DNA of 64,000 nucleotides from positions 2,170,001 through 2,234,000 of the forward strand of contig NC_010694.1 of the NCBI RefSeq assembly GCF_000026185.1, given 5' to 3'. A program made the position numbers and the translations under genes. The notes beneath the pieces were generated by a model. The model made no database searches. It was not told the DNA's origin and saw only the letters and a list, made by a program, of their open reading frames with translations. Of this stretch, positions 49,257-57,423 are shown piece after piece. Position 1 is the first letter of the stretch; each line of letters opens with the position of its first letter. The DNA is from Erwinia tasmaniensis Et1/99 (GTDB taxonomy: Bacteria > Pseudomonadota > Gammaproteobacteria > Enterobacterales > Enterobacteriaceae).

Positions 49257-49475
49257 TTACCCTTCCCCCGCCAGCCGGATAATCAGCTGCCCCGGTTCGG
49301 TGATCACCTCGATCTTCTGCCCGGTATCAAATCCCAGCTCCGCCATCCAGTGTCCCTTCAGGGTAATGGACGGTGACGGCAGGTGCTTAATATGATCCCT
49401 GATATAACCCACGGTATAACGCCTTGCTTTAGTTGTGGGTGTGACGGTCTCTGACTTATGATGTTACTCAGCCAT
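49257..49475 (-). pseudogene. symE-like gene, copy 1 (nonsense codon 4)
   Basis: This copy aligns over its length with the intact copy at 57184-57399 but has TAA (49466-49464) instead of CAA at codon 4 (ATG GCT GAG TAA). It is three bases longer in the middle. The encoded AbrB-like fold (SITLKGHW, LGFDTGQKIEV) is that of the SymE toxin family. The same stop is found in copies 2 and 3, so the defect arose before the copies were made. Confidence 0.75.
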
Positions 49476-49578
49476 AGTAACTACGCCTATTCCGGCCACC
49501 GTGGACCGTTCCTTAAAAAGTTAGAACTGAGTAAGGTGCGATTCAATCACGCCCGGATTTTAATTTATAACTAACCAG

Positions 49579-49645
49579 TTACCCCTGTCGCTTCTGCGGC
49601 CCCGCAATCACCTGGAAAAATTCGGCGACCGGCTGCTGTTGCGGA
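49579..49645 (-). pseudogene. 3' fragment of a second symE gene (cassette 1 leader)
   Basis: On the minus strand this stretch encodes QPVAEFFQVIAGPQKRQG then TAA, which matches the C-terminus of E. coli SymE (VQEFIGVIAGKQKVA). Only about 22 codons remain. They abut the first base of the cdiA-derived repeat (49652), so a symE gene was cut here by the cassette junction. The same fragment precedes cassettes 2 and 3. Confidence 0.6.
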
Positions 49646-49652
49646 CAAACAC

Positions 49653-51356
49653 GGGTATGACGTCAAGGTCAAAGAACACACCCAGCTCGACGGCGCTGTG
49701 ATTGCCAGCACGGCAGACAAGGAGAAAAACCGTCTCGATACCGGCACGCTGGGCTGGACGGACACCCACAACCAGGCGGACTACAGTGCAACGCACAGCG
49801 GCGGTTCATTCAGCACCGGCGGGCCGGTGGGCAAAGAACTGCTGACCAATATGGCCGGCGGCATGCTGTCGGGTGCCAACAACAGCGGGCACGCTGAAGG
49901 CACGACAAAAGCCGCCGTCAGCGAGGGTGTGCTGATAATCCGCGACGCCGACAAACAGCAGCAGGATGTGGCGCAGCTGCACCGGGATACAGAGCATGCC
50001 AACGACGGCAGCATCAGCCCGATATTCAACAAGGAGAAGGAGCAGAACCGGCTCAAACAGGCCCAGCTTATCGGCGAAATTGGCGGTCAGGCGATGGATA
50101 TTGCGGCGACTCAGGGTAAGATTAACGGAGAGAAAGCGAAGAAAGACCCGGCGGCCCTTCAGGCAGCGAAAGAATTACTGGCCGATAACGGCAACCTGAA
50201 TCCGACAGAGAAACAGATAGCGGAGCAGGCTTACAACACGGCAATGGCCCCTTACGGCACCGGCGGTAAGGTACAGCAGGCGATGCAGGCCGCCACCGCG
50301 GCGGTACAGGGCCTGGCGGGCGGCAATATCACGCAGGCGATTACCGGCGCGGCGGCGCCGTATCTGGCGGAGGTCATTCATAATATGACCACCGACCCGG
50401 CAACCGGCCATGTGAATGTTCAGGCCAACCTGATGGCCCACGCGGTACTGGGTGCGGTAGTAGCGCAGGCAAGCGGCAACTCCGCGCTGGCCGGAGCATC
50501 GGGCGCGGCGGCCGGCGAGTTTATCGCACAGCAGCTGTATCCGGGGATCCCGAAGGAACAGTTAAGCGAGGAGCAGAAGCAGACCATCAGCGCGCTGGGC
50601 ACTCTGGCGGCGGGTCTTGCGGGCGGCGTGGCCGGAGGCAGCACGGCAAATGCGGTGGCGGGCGCGCAGGCCGGGAAGAATTCGATTGAGAATAATGCGC
50701 TTAGTCCGGGTGACTTTGGTAAAGGCATGGCTGATTACGGTCAATCCGTTGCATCTTATGCGCAATATGCCCAGGAGAAGAGTCTGCCGCCGGAGCAGGT
50801 ACAGGCCGATCTGGCCAGGATGGTGAAAGGCGACCTGCCGGAAAGTGCGGATATCATTAAAGCCATTTTGAGCAATAACCCCGGCTCAGATACGGTAATG
50901 GCGTTGCTGGATGCAAAAGATGCGAAGGATTATGCACTGGCGCTGTTAACGTCAATCCCGGCAGAAAAAGCGCTGTCGCTGGTTGGTAAGGCTACGGGTG
51001 TTATCTCGAATAAGATCCTTATCAGTGCGGCAGAGAAAATATCGACGGCCAAGCTAGGGCAACAATTTACTGCACCGAGGGATCTGAATGAGCAGATCTT
51101 GTGGAATCAGATAAAGGAAAATCCTACTGTCGGTAAATCATTACCAGGGATGAATAATGACCCGCGTTTTCCTGTAAGTGCTGGATTTCAGAAAATGGAA
51201 GCTAAACAGAAGCTTGCAGATGGTTCTACAATAACTGTGCATTACCAGTTTAACGCCACAACTGGCAAAGCATACGATATGAAAATAACCACACCTCAGA
51301 GAGTGCAAAGTGATCCACAAAATGTAATAAATAGCATAAAGGATAAAGTGAAATGA
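49653..51356 (+). CDS. Orphan CdiA C-terminal toxin module 1
   Basis: The first 1,044 bases (to IENN at 50685-50696) repeat cdiA 47063-48106 with only a few substitutions and no indels. After IENN the sequence switches to a new toxin tip of 220 residues. Its end (about the last 90 residues, with DLNEQILWNQIKENP, then KLADGSTITVHYQFN and GKAYDMKIT) looks like a compact nuclease-type domain; I cannot name it, though a BECR-type RNase is possible. There is no signal peptide and no secretion domain. A GTG at 49698 could start translation, but the module is probably silent until recombined into cdiA. The immunity gene overlaps its stop. Confidence 0.85.
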   Translation, partial: GYDVKVKEHTQLDGAVIASTADKEKNRLDTGTLGWTDTHNQADYSATHSGGSFSTGGPVGKELLTNMAGGMLSGANNSGHAEGTTKAAVSEGVLIIRDADKQQQDVAQLHRDTEHANDGSISPIFNKEKEQNRLKQAQLIGEIGGQAMDIAATQGKINGEKAKKDPAALQAAKELLADNGNLNPTEKQIAEQAYNTAMAPYGTGGKVQQAMQAATAAVQGLAGGNITQAITGAAAPYLAEVIHNMTTDPATGHVNVQANLMAHAVLGAVVAQASGNSALAGASGAAAGEFIAQQLYPGIPKEQLSEEQKQTISALGTLAAGLAGGVAGGSTANAVAGAQAGKNSIENNALSPGDFGKGMADYGQSVASYAQYAQEKSLPPEQVQADLARMVKGDLPESADIIKAILSNNPGSDTVMALLDAKDAKDYALALLTSIPAEKALSLVGKATGVISNKILISAAEKISTAKLGQQFTAPRDLNEQILWNQIKENPTVGKSLPGMNNDPRFPVSAGFQKMEAKQKLADGSTITVHYQFNATTGKAYDMKITTPQRVQSDPQNVINSIKDKVK

Positions 51357-51667
51357 AGATAAGAGAGAGTGATGGTGAGTTAGTTGATATATATGCTATT
51401 TATTATATCAATCAAAATGTTAATTTTTTAGGGATGCCAAAAAATTACGGTGGATTAACTGCTTATTCGGCCAAAGAAGTTGATATTATAGATCCGGAAA
51501 TCAACTATGACTGTTTGTATTTTAAAAATAATAGCTATGGGGTCTATCACTGGGCTTTAATCAAGGAGAGATTATTAGATGATCTTCTTGAATTAGACGA
51601 AACAGCCTATAATCGCTTCCTTGAGATCCTGAAAGCTGAAGGTCGAATAGATCCAGACTTCAATTAA
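51353..51667 (+). CDS. Immunity protein of orphan module 1
   Basis: This 104-residue acidic, tyrosine-rich protein is encoded directly after orphan toxin 1, with a 4-base ATGA overlap. It is read as the cognate CdiI because every toxin tip in this island is followed by such a gene. The sequence has no family motif I recognise. Base composition is very AT-rich compared with the cdiA body, as is usual for exchangeable tip/immunity pairs. A terminator follows at once. Confidence 0.75.
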   Translation: MKIRESDGELVDIYAIYYINQNVNFLGMPKNYGGLTAYSAKEVDIIDPEINYDCLYFKNNSYGVYHWALIKERLLDDLLELDETAYNRFLEILKAEGRIDPDFN

Positions 51668-51673
51668 TGACTC

Positions 51674-51703
51674 AAAAACCCAACCTGTCGTGGTTGGGTT
51701 TTT
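51674..51703 (+). terminator. Terminator after orphan immunity gene 1
   Basis: AAAAACCCAACC pairs with GGTTGGGTTTTT around a six-base loop. The A-rich left arm and T-rich right arm make it work in both directions, so it also serves the convergent symE-like copy 2. Confidence 0.88.
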
Positions 51704-51721
51704 ACTTTATAGTCCAGTCAG

Positions 51722-51940
51722 TTACCCTTCCCCCGCCAGCCGTATGATCAGCTGCCCCGGTTCGGTGATCACCTCGATCTTCTGCCCGGTATCAAATCCC
51801 AGCTCCGCCATCCAGTGGCCCTTCAGGGTAATGGACGGGGACGGCAGGTGCTTAATATGCTCCCGGATATAACCCACGGTATAACGCCTTGATTTGGTTG
51901 TAGGCGTGACCTTCTCTGACTTATGATGTTACTCAGCCAT
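51722..51940 (-). pseudogene. symE-like gene, copy 2 (nonsense codon 4)
   Basis: Near-identical to copy 1, with the same length and the same TAA at codon 4 (51931-51929). Small differences from copy 1 (for example in the YIREHI/YIRDHI segment) show the two have diverged a little since duplication. It lies between immunity gene 1 and the leader of cassette 2. Confidence 0.75.
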
Positions 51941-52043
51941 AGTAACTACGCCTATTCCGGCAACCGTGGACCGTTCCTTAAAAAGTTAGAACTGAGTAAG
52001 GTGCGATTCAATCACGCCGGGATTTTAATTTATAACTAACCAG

Positions 52044-52110
52044 TTACCCCTGTCGCTTCTGCGGCCCTGCAATCACCTGGAAAAATTCGGCGACCGGCTG
52101 CTGTTGCGGA
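52044..52110 (-). pseudogene. 3' fragment of a second symE gene (cassette 2 leader)
   Basis: Same C-terminal SymE-like fragment as at 49579, here joined to the cassette 2 repeat that begins at 52117. The shared junction shows that the cassettes were copied as units. Confidence 0.6.
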
Positions 52111-52116
52111 CAAACA

Positions 52117-54128
52117 CGGGTATGACGTCAAGGTCAAAGAACACACCCAGCTCGACGGGGCAGTCATTGCCAGCACGGCAGACCAGGGAGAAAAACCGTC
52201 TCGATACCGGCACGCTGGGCTGGAGCGATACCCACAACCAGGCCGATTACACCGCCGGGCACAGCGGCGGCAGCCTCAGCACCGGCGGGCCGGTGGGCAA
52301 GGACCTGCTGACCAACACGGCCGGCGGCATGCTGTCGGGTGCCAACAACAGCGGGCACGCTGAAGGCACGACAAAAGCCGCCGTCAGCGAGGGTGTGCTG
52401 ATAATCCGCGACGCCGACAAACAGCAGCAGGATGTGGCGCAGCTGCACCGGGATACAGAGCATGCCAACGACGGCAGCATCAGCCCGATATTCAACAAGG
52501 AGAAGGAGCAGAACCGGCTTAAACAGGCCCAGCTTATCGGCGAAATTGGCGGTCAGGCGATGGACGTTATCCGCACCCAGGGAGAAATCGCCGGGCTGAA
52601 GGCGCAGAAAGACCCGGGCGCGCTGGCGCAGGCCCGGGAGCAACTGGAGAAGAGTGAAAAACCGGCGAGCGACGCGGACGTGATGCAGCGGGCGTATGAC
52701 AATGCCATGAAGCAGTACGGCACCGGCAGCGACCTGCAGAAAGCGGCACAGGCGGTGACCGGCGCGCTGACGGCGCTGGCTGGCAACAACCTGGCCGGAG
52801 CGCTGGCCAGCGGCGCATCGCCGTATCTGGCGACGGAAATTAAGAGGATGACCACCAACCCGCTAACCGGCGAGGTGGACGTTGCGGCCAACGCCATGGC
52901 GCACGCGGTGCTGGGCGCGGTAACCGCGCAGCTCAGCAATCAATCCGCGGTCGCCGGAGGGCTGGGCGCCGGCGGCGGCGAACTGGCGGCACGGGTTATT
53001 GCGGATAAACTGTTCCATGCCGATACGCCAGAGAAGATAGCGCGGCTGAGCGAAAGCGAGAAACAGCAGGTCAGCGCGCTGAGCCAGCTTGCTTCGGGGC
53101 TTGCAGGCGGTCTGGCGACGAGCGATACTGCCGGAGCGGTTACCGCCGGGCAGGCTGGAAAAAATGCGGTTGAGAATAATTATCTGAATGTGTCTGAAAA
53201 GACGGAGCTTGAGATAGCGAAGCAGAAACTCAGCAGCAAAGACCCGGCAGAACGCGAGAAGTCGCAGCAGAAAATCAATGAGCTGAAAGAGCTGGATATC
53301 AGTCGCGATAAGAAGGTTATCGAGGCATGCGGTAACGGTGGTGCAGGAAGCGCGGCGTGTGCCAGTGCGAGACTGGACGTTATTGCTGCCAAAGGTGAGT
53401 ACGAAACCGGGCAGTACAATAACAAAGTCAGCGAGATGTACCCGGATGCTTACGGGAAGATCGTAAACCTGCTGAACATCACCAGCGTTGATGCGCAGAA
53501 TCAGCAGCAGGTGAAAGATGCGATGGTGAATTACGCCATGCAGCAGCTCGGGGTTGATAAGGCAGCGGCAGAGCAGTATGTCTCAACCTATGACGGGATG
53601 AAGATCGTTGCTGCTTCGATGACTCCGGTACTGGGAACGGCAGCGGCTAATAAACTCAGCGCGATGGTTAAAGAAGCTAATATTTATCCTGCGGGTATCG
53701 GCTTTAAAATTAATCAGCCGGAACACTTGGCACAGCTTGATGGTTATAGCCAGAAGAAAGGGATTACCGGGGCGCATAATGCCGATGCATTCAATAAAGC
53801 TGTTGCTGATAATGGTGTTAAAATCATTTCTCAGGTACCAGGGAACGATGGTATTACACATATTAAATATCAAATACCTGCAAAAGATAGAGCTGGTAAC
53901 ATCGTTGGATACAAAAATGAACTTTTAGAAAAAACCATCTATGACCCCAAAATATTTAGTGATGAGAAAATATTACAATTAGGCCAACAAGCAGCGGCCA
54001 GTGGTTATAAAGATGCAATAGCATCTGGTAATAGAGAGTACATGGCAACTGCTGGCGGCGTTAAATTCCAAGTATATCTGGACCAGAAAACCGGTACTGT
54101 AACCAACTTCTTCCCGGTGACAAAATGA
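52117..54128 (+). pseudogene. Orphan CdiA C-terminal module 2 (EndoU RNase toxin), 5' end frameshifted
   Basis: The cdiA-derived part has a one-base insertion at about 52190 compared with modules 1 and 3, so its first 70 bases are out of frame with the rest. From there the frame is open to the stop at 54128. Similarity to the main cdiA ends near 52560 and is replaced by a second type of pretoxin region (GEIAGLKAQKDPG and on), ending in VENN at 53169-53180. The 315-residue tip ends in an EndoU nuclease domain: GITGAHNADAFNKAV with the catalytic His, GNDGITHIKYQIPAKDRAG, and VYLDQKTGTVTNFFPV. EndoU CDI toxins cut tRNA. The toxin tip itself appears intact, so recombination downstream of the insertion would give a working protein. 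Confidence 0.85.
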
Positions 54129-54475
54129 ATGAATATCTGTTTGAAAACATAAATTATGAAAATGATGATGAATGGGTTTTAAAAGACTTTTTCAACTCAT
54201 TACATCTTCAAGGAAAGCTTCTTTATGGAGTTGATAATATAATAAAAAGGTGTGGCTTTGTTATTAATGAGACGTATTGCCATTATCCAGACCTACAGGA
54301 TATAGATCCTGAATTTCATTTTGAAGGGATCATGTTTGGTGTATGGGAAGGTGAAAAAATCGTGCCAGAAGCAATAGGATTTAAATATACTAAATTAGCC
54401 TGTGAAAAATACTTGAAACTTCACCCAGAAGATTCAAATAAAGTTAACGAGTTTCTGGAAAAAATCCTATCCTGA
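54125..54475 (+). CDS. Immunity protein of the EndoU module (CdiI-like)
   Basis: This 116-residue acidic protein begins within the stop of the EndoU module (ATGA overlap). Features such as NYENDDEWVLKDFFNSL, IKRCGFVINE and FHFEGIMFGVWEGE resemble immunity proteins found with EndoU-type CdiA toxins in other enterobacteria. It should bind and neutralise the RNase in the cytoplasm. The gene is intact and AT-rich. Confidence 0.82.
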   Translation: MNEYLFENINYENDDEWVLKDFFNSLHLQGKLLYGVDNIIKRCGFVINETYCHYPDLQDIDPEFHFEGIMFGVWEGEKIVPEAIGFKYTKLACEKYLKLHPEDSNKVNEFLEKILS

Positions 54476-54481
54476 ATAGAG

Positions 54482-54508
54482 AATCCCAACCTTTGCGGTT
54501 GGGATTTT
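54482..54508 (+). terminator. Terminator after orphan immunity gene 2
   Basis: AATCCCAACC and GGTTGGGATT form the stem with loop TTTGC, followed by TT. It is almost identical to the terminator after the main cdiI gene, which shows that the repeated spacer begins at or before it. Confidence 0.85.
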
Positions 54509-54526
54509 ACTATCTACGTCAGTCAG

Positions 54527-54745
54527 TTACCCTTCCCCCGCCAGCCGTATGATCAGCTGCCCCGGTTCAGTGATCACCTCGATCTTCTGCCCGGTATCAA
54601 ATCCCAGCTCCGCCATCCAGTGGCCCTTCAGGGTAATGGACGGTGACGGCAGGTGCTTAATATGATCCCTGATATAACCCACGGTATAACGCCTTGCTTT
54701 AGTTGTGGGTGTGACGGTCTCTGACTTATGATGTTACTCAGCCAT
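54527..54745 (-). pseudogene. symE-like gene, copy 3 (nonsense codon 4)
   Basis: Nearly identical to copy 1, including the extra three bases and the TAA at codon 4. It is closer to copy 1 than to copy 2, so cassette 3 and the main locus share a more recent spacer origin. Confidence 0.75.
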
Positions 54746-54848
54746 AGTAACTACGCCTATTCCGGCCACCGTGGACCGTTCCTTAAAAAGTTAGAACTGA
54801 GTAAGGTGCGATTCAATCACGCCCGGATTTTAATTTATAACTAACCAG

Positions 54849-54915
54849 TTACCCCTGTCGCTTCTGCGGCCCCGCAATCACCTGGAAAAATTCAGCGACC
54901 GGCTGCTGTTGCGGA
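54849..54915 (-). pseudogene. 3' fragment of a second symE gene (cassette 3 leader)
   Basis: Third occurrence of the SymE C-terminal fragment, differing from the first by single bases. It leads into the cassette 3 repeat, which starts at 54922. Confidence 0.6.
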
Positions 54916-54921
54916 CAAACA

Positions 54922-56737
54922 CGGGTATGACGTCACGGTCAAAGAACACACCCAGCTCGACGGCGCTGTGATTGCCAGCACGGCAGACAAGGAGAAAAAC
55001 CGTCTCGATACCGGCACGCTGGGCTGGACGGACATCCACAACCAGGCGGACTACAGTGCAACGCACAGCGGCGGTTCATTCAGCACCGGCGGGCCGGTGG
55101 GCAAAGAACTGCTGACCAATATGGCCGGCGGCATGCTGTCGGGTGCCAACAACAGCGGGCACGCTGAAGGCACGACAAAAGCCGCCGTCAGCGAGGGTGT
55201 GCTGATAATCCGCGACGCCGACAAACAGCAGCAGGATGTGGCGCAGCTAAACCACGATACCGGCCACGCCAACGACGGCAGCATCAGCCCGATATTCAAC
55301 AAGGAGAAGGAGCAGAACCGGCTTAAACAGGCCCAGCTTATCGGCGAAATTGGCGGTCAGGCGATGGACGTTATCCGCACCCAGGGAGAAATCGCCGGGC
55401 TGAAGGCGCAGAAAGACCCGGGCGCGCTGGCGCAGGCCCGGGAGCAGCTGGAGAAGAGTGAAAAACCGGCGAGCGACGCGGAGGTGATGCAGCGGGCGTA
55501 TGACAATGCCATGAAGCAGTACGGCACCGGCAGCGACCTGCAGAAAGCGGCACAGGCGGTGACCGGCGCGCTGACGGCGCTGGCTGGCAACAACCTGGCC
55601 GGAGCGCTGGCCAGCGGCGCATCGCCGTATCTGGCGACGGAAATCAAGAGGATGACCACCAACCCGCTAACCGGCGAGGTGGACGTTGCGGCCAACGCCA
55701 TGGCGCACGCGGTGCTGGGCGCGGTAACCGCGCAGCTCAGCAATCAATCCGCGGTCGCCGGAGGGCTGGGCGCCGGCGGCGGCGAACTGGCGGCACGGGT
55801 TATTGCGGATAAACTGTTCCATGCCGATACGCCAGAGAAGATAGCGCGGCTGAGCGAAAGCGAGAAACAGCAGGTCAGCGCGCTGAGCCAGCTTGCTTCG
55901 GGGCTTGCAGGCGGTCTGGCGACGAACGATACTGCCGGAGCGGTAACCGGCGGGCAGGCTGGAAAAAATGCGGTGGAGAATAATCTTCTGGGCGGAAATG
56001 AAGAGACCCAGACGAAGTTCGTGCAGGAGCATGGCAAGGATGTGCTGTCCTGTGTAGATAACCCCGGCTCGGCATCCTGCCAGAAAGGCATGGCGATGAA
56101 TGATGCGCTGATGGTTGCTCTGCCAGCGGGGCTGGGTGGCGGTGTTCTTGCTGCCGCAACGCCTGAAATTGCGGCGGCAGCGAAAGCAGCGCTACAAGCC
56201 TGTGCGGGTAACGTGGCCTTGTGCCTGAACAATGTCGGCATCCAGATGTCGGAAGCAATAGTACCGGGTGGCGTGGGCGCTGGCGGTGCGGTGGGTATAG
56301 GTAAGACGGTAACGGAAGCGACAGCCGCGTAGGCCGAAGCTGTGGCGGCAAATGCGGCGAAGAACAGCCAATTGCCAACGGGAACTGTTTTTGATTCGAT
56401 TAAAGGTACTCAACCTGTATATTCTGGTTCAGTAATTCCTAAATCCTTTGAAATGACATTACCAAATGGTCAAAAGGTATGGGTACACGGTAATGCCACC
56501 GAGCATATGGTAGAGTATGTAGCATCAAAAGCTGTTACACATACACCTGAAGCTGTAAGGCTTGCCAGTCAGGAAGAACTAAGAAGCTTCCAGTCTGCTG
56601 TAAATACAGCGACGAAAAATAATATTCCTTATGGTCAGAGAATAACTGTTGATGGCTGGTAATTGGAGATCAAACCTCCCCGCGCAGCTGGTGAGTTGCC
56701 GACGATCATTCATACTCGTTATGTAGGATCACATTAA
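54922..56737 (+). pseudogene. Orphan CdiA C-terminal module 3, broken by two in-frame stops
   Basis: The cdiA-derived start is like module 1, then switches to the second pretoxin type seen in module 2 and ends in VENN at 55973-55984. The following tip is interrupted by TAG 56330-56332, continues in the same frame (TVFDSIKGTQPVYSGSVIPK, VWVHGNATEHMVEYVA, NTATKNNIPYGQRITVDGW), meets TAA 56660-56662, and goes on in frame (LEIKPPRAAGELPTIIHTRY) to a natural stop at 56735-56737, directly before the immunity gene. The conserved reading after both stops shows that this was one toxin of about 250 residues. Its activity is unknown to me. Both stops are one C-to-T change away from glutamine codons. Confidence 0.82.
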
Positions 56738-57121
56738 ATGGATATAGAAATTAGCAACCCTATAGATATCGCATTGAATGTAGTGGAACTTGATGAACAC
56801 CTCCTATCAATTAAATTTAATATAGCCATTCGAGTAAAGAAATTTGGTTATAGTTCAGATGTGAACTCTGATTTATGGGTAGAATGTCAGTGTTTTGATA
56901 CATTTATCGATAATATGCGAAAAGGTAATATAGCTGCTCTTAAAGATATTAATGGTTTTTTTGAGTTACAGGTGAATCCTGCTCAAAATTGGCTTGAATG
57001 GTCATGTGCTAAAGAAGATCTGGATGGCTATATCACATCAGCACAAGGTAGAGAAAAGCTAACTGACGAATCGAAAAATGCCATATACGAGGCATTCCAT
57101 GATTATCCTAAATGGTGGTAA
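56738..57121 (+). CDS. Immunity protein of orphan module 3
   Basis: This 127-residue acidic protein starts at the base after the natural stop of toxin 3. Its place and size mark it as the cognate immunity protein, although its sequence (AIRVKKFGYSSDVNSDLWVE, NPAQNWLEWSCAKEDLDGYI) matches no family I can name with certainty. It is intact while its toxin is broken, so it may now only give protection. It is AT-rich like the other immunity genes. Confidence 0.75.
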   Translation: MDIEISNPIDIALNVVELDEHLLSIKFNIAIRVKKFGYSSDVNSDLWVECQCFDTFIDNMRKGNIAALKDINGFFELQVNPAQNWLEWSCAKEDLDGYITSAQGREKLTDESKNAIYEAFHDYPKWW

Positions 57122-57139
57122 TCATTAAAAAATAATACA

Positions 57140-57165
57140 AACCCCAGCCAACCAGCTGGGGTTTT
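57140..57165 (+). terminator. Terminator after orphan immunity gene 3
   Basis: AACCCCAGC and GCTGGGGTT form a 9-bp stem around a six-base loop, followed by TT. It has a different sequence from the terminators of the other modules but the same place. Confidence 0.85.
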
Positions 57166-57183
57166 ACTTTATAGTCCAGTCAG

Positions 57184-57399
57184 TTACCCTTCCCCCGCCA
57201 GCCGGATGATCAGCTGCCCCGGTTCGGTGGTCACCTCGATCTTCTGACCGGTATCAAATCCCAGCTCCGCCATCCAGTGCCCCTTCAGTGTAATGGACGG
57301 TGACGGCAGGTGCTTAATATGATCCCTGATATAGCCCACGGTATAACGTCTTGATGTAGAGGGTGTGACCTTCTCTGACTTATGATGTTGCTCAGCCAT
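57184..57399 (-). CDS. symE: SymE-like protein (only uninterrupted copy)
   Basis: This protein of about 71 residues (or 79 from a GTG at 57423, which has AAGGA about 10 bases upstream) has an AbrB-like fold: RRYTVGYIRDHIK, SITLKGHWMAELGFDTGQKIEV, PGQLIIRLAGEG. This matches the N-terminal two thirds of E. coli SymE, an SOS-induced nucleoid-acting toxin repressed by the antisense RNA SymR. It is shorter than E. coli SymE (113) because the C-terminal helix is lacking; that helix survives as separate fragments beside the other copies. Here codon 4 is CAA, so the frame is open. SymE-like genes are often found inside CDI and Rhs loci. The role there is unknown. Confidence 0.78.
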   Translation of the reverse strand: MAEQHHKSEKVTPSTSRRYTVGYIRDHIKHLPSPSITLKGHWMAELGFDTGQKIEVTTEPGQLIIRLAGEG

Positions 57400-57423
57400 A
57401 GTAACTACGCCTATTCCGGCCAC

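Noticed and set aside
51690..51872. 60-codon plus-strand frame over symE-like copy 2
   Set aside because: It is the complement of the symE-derived sequence and overlaps the terminator of immunity gene 1.
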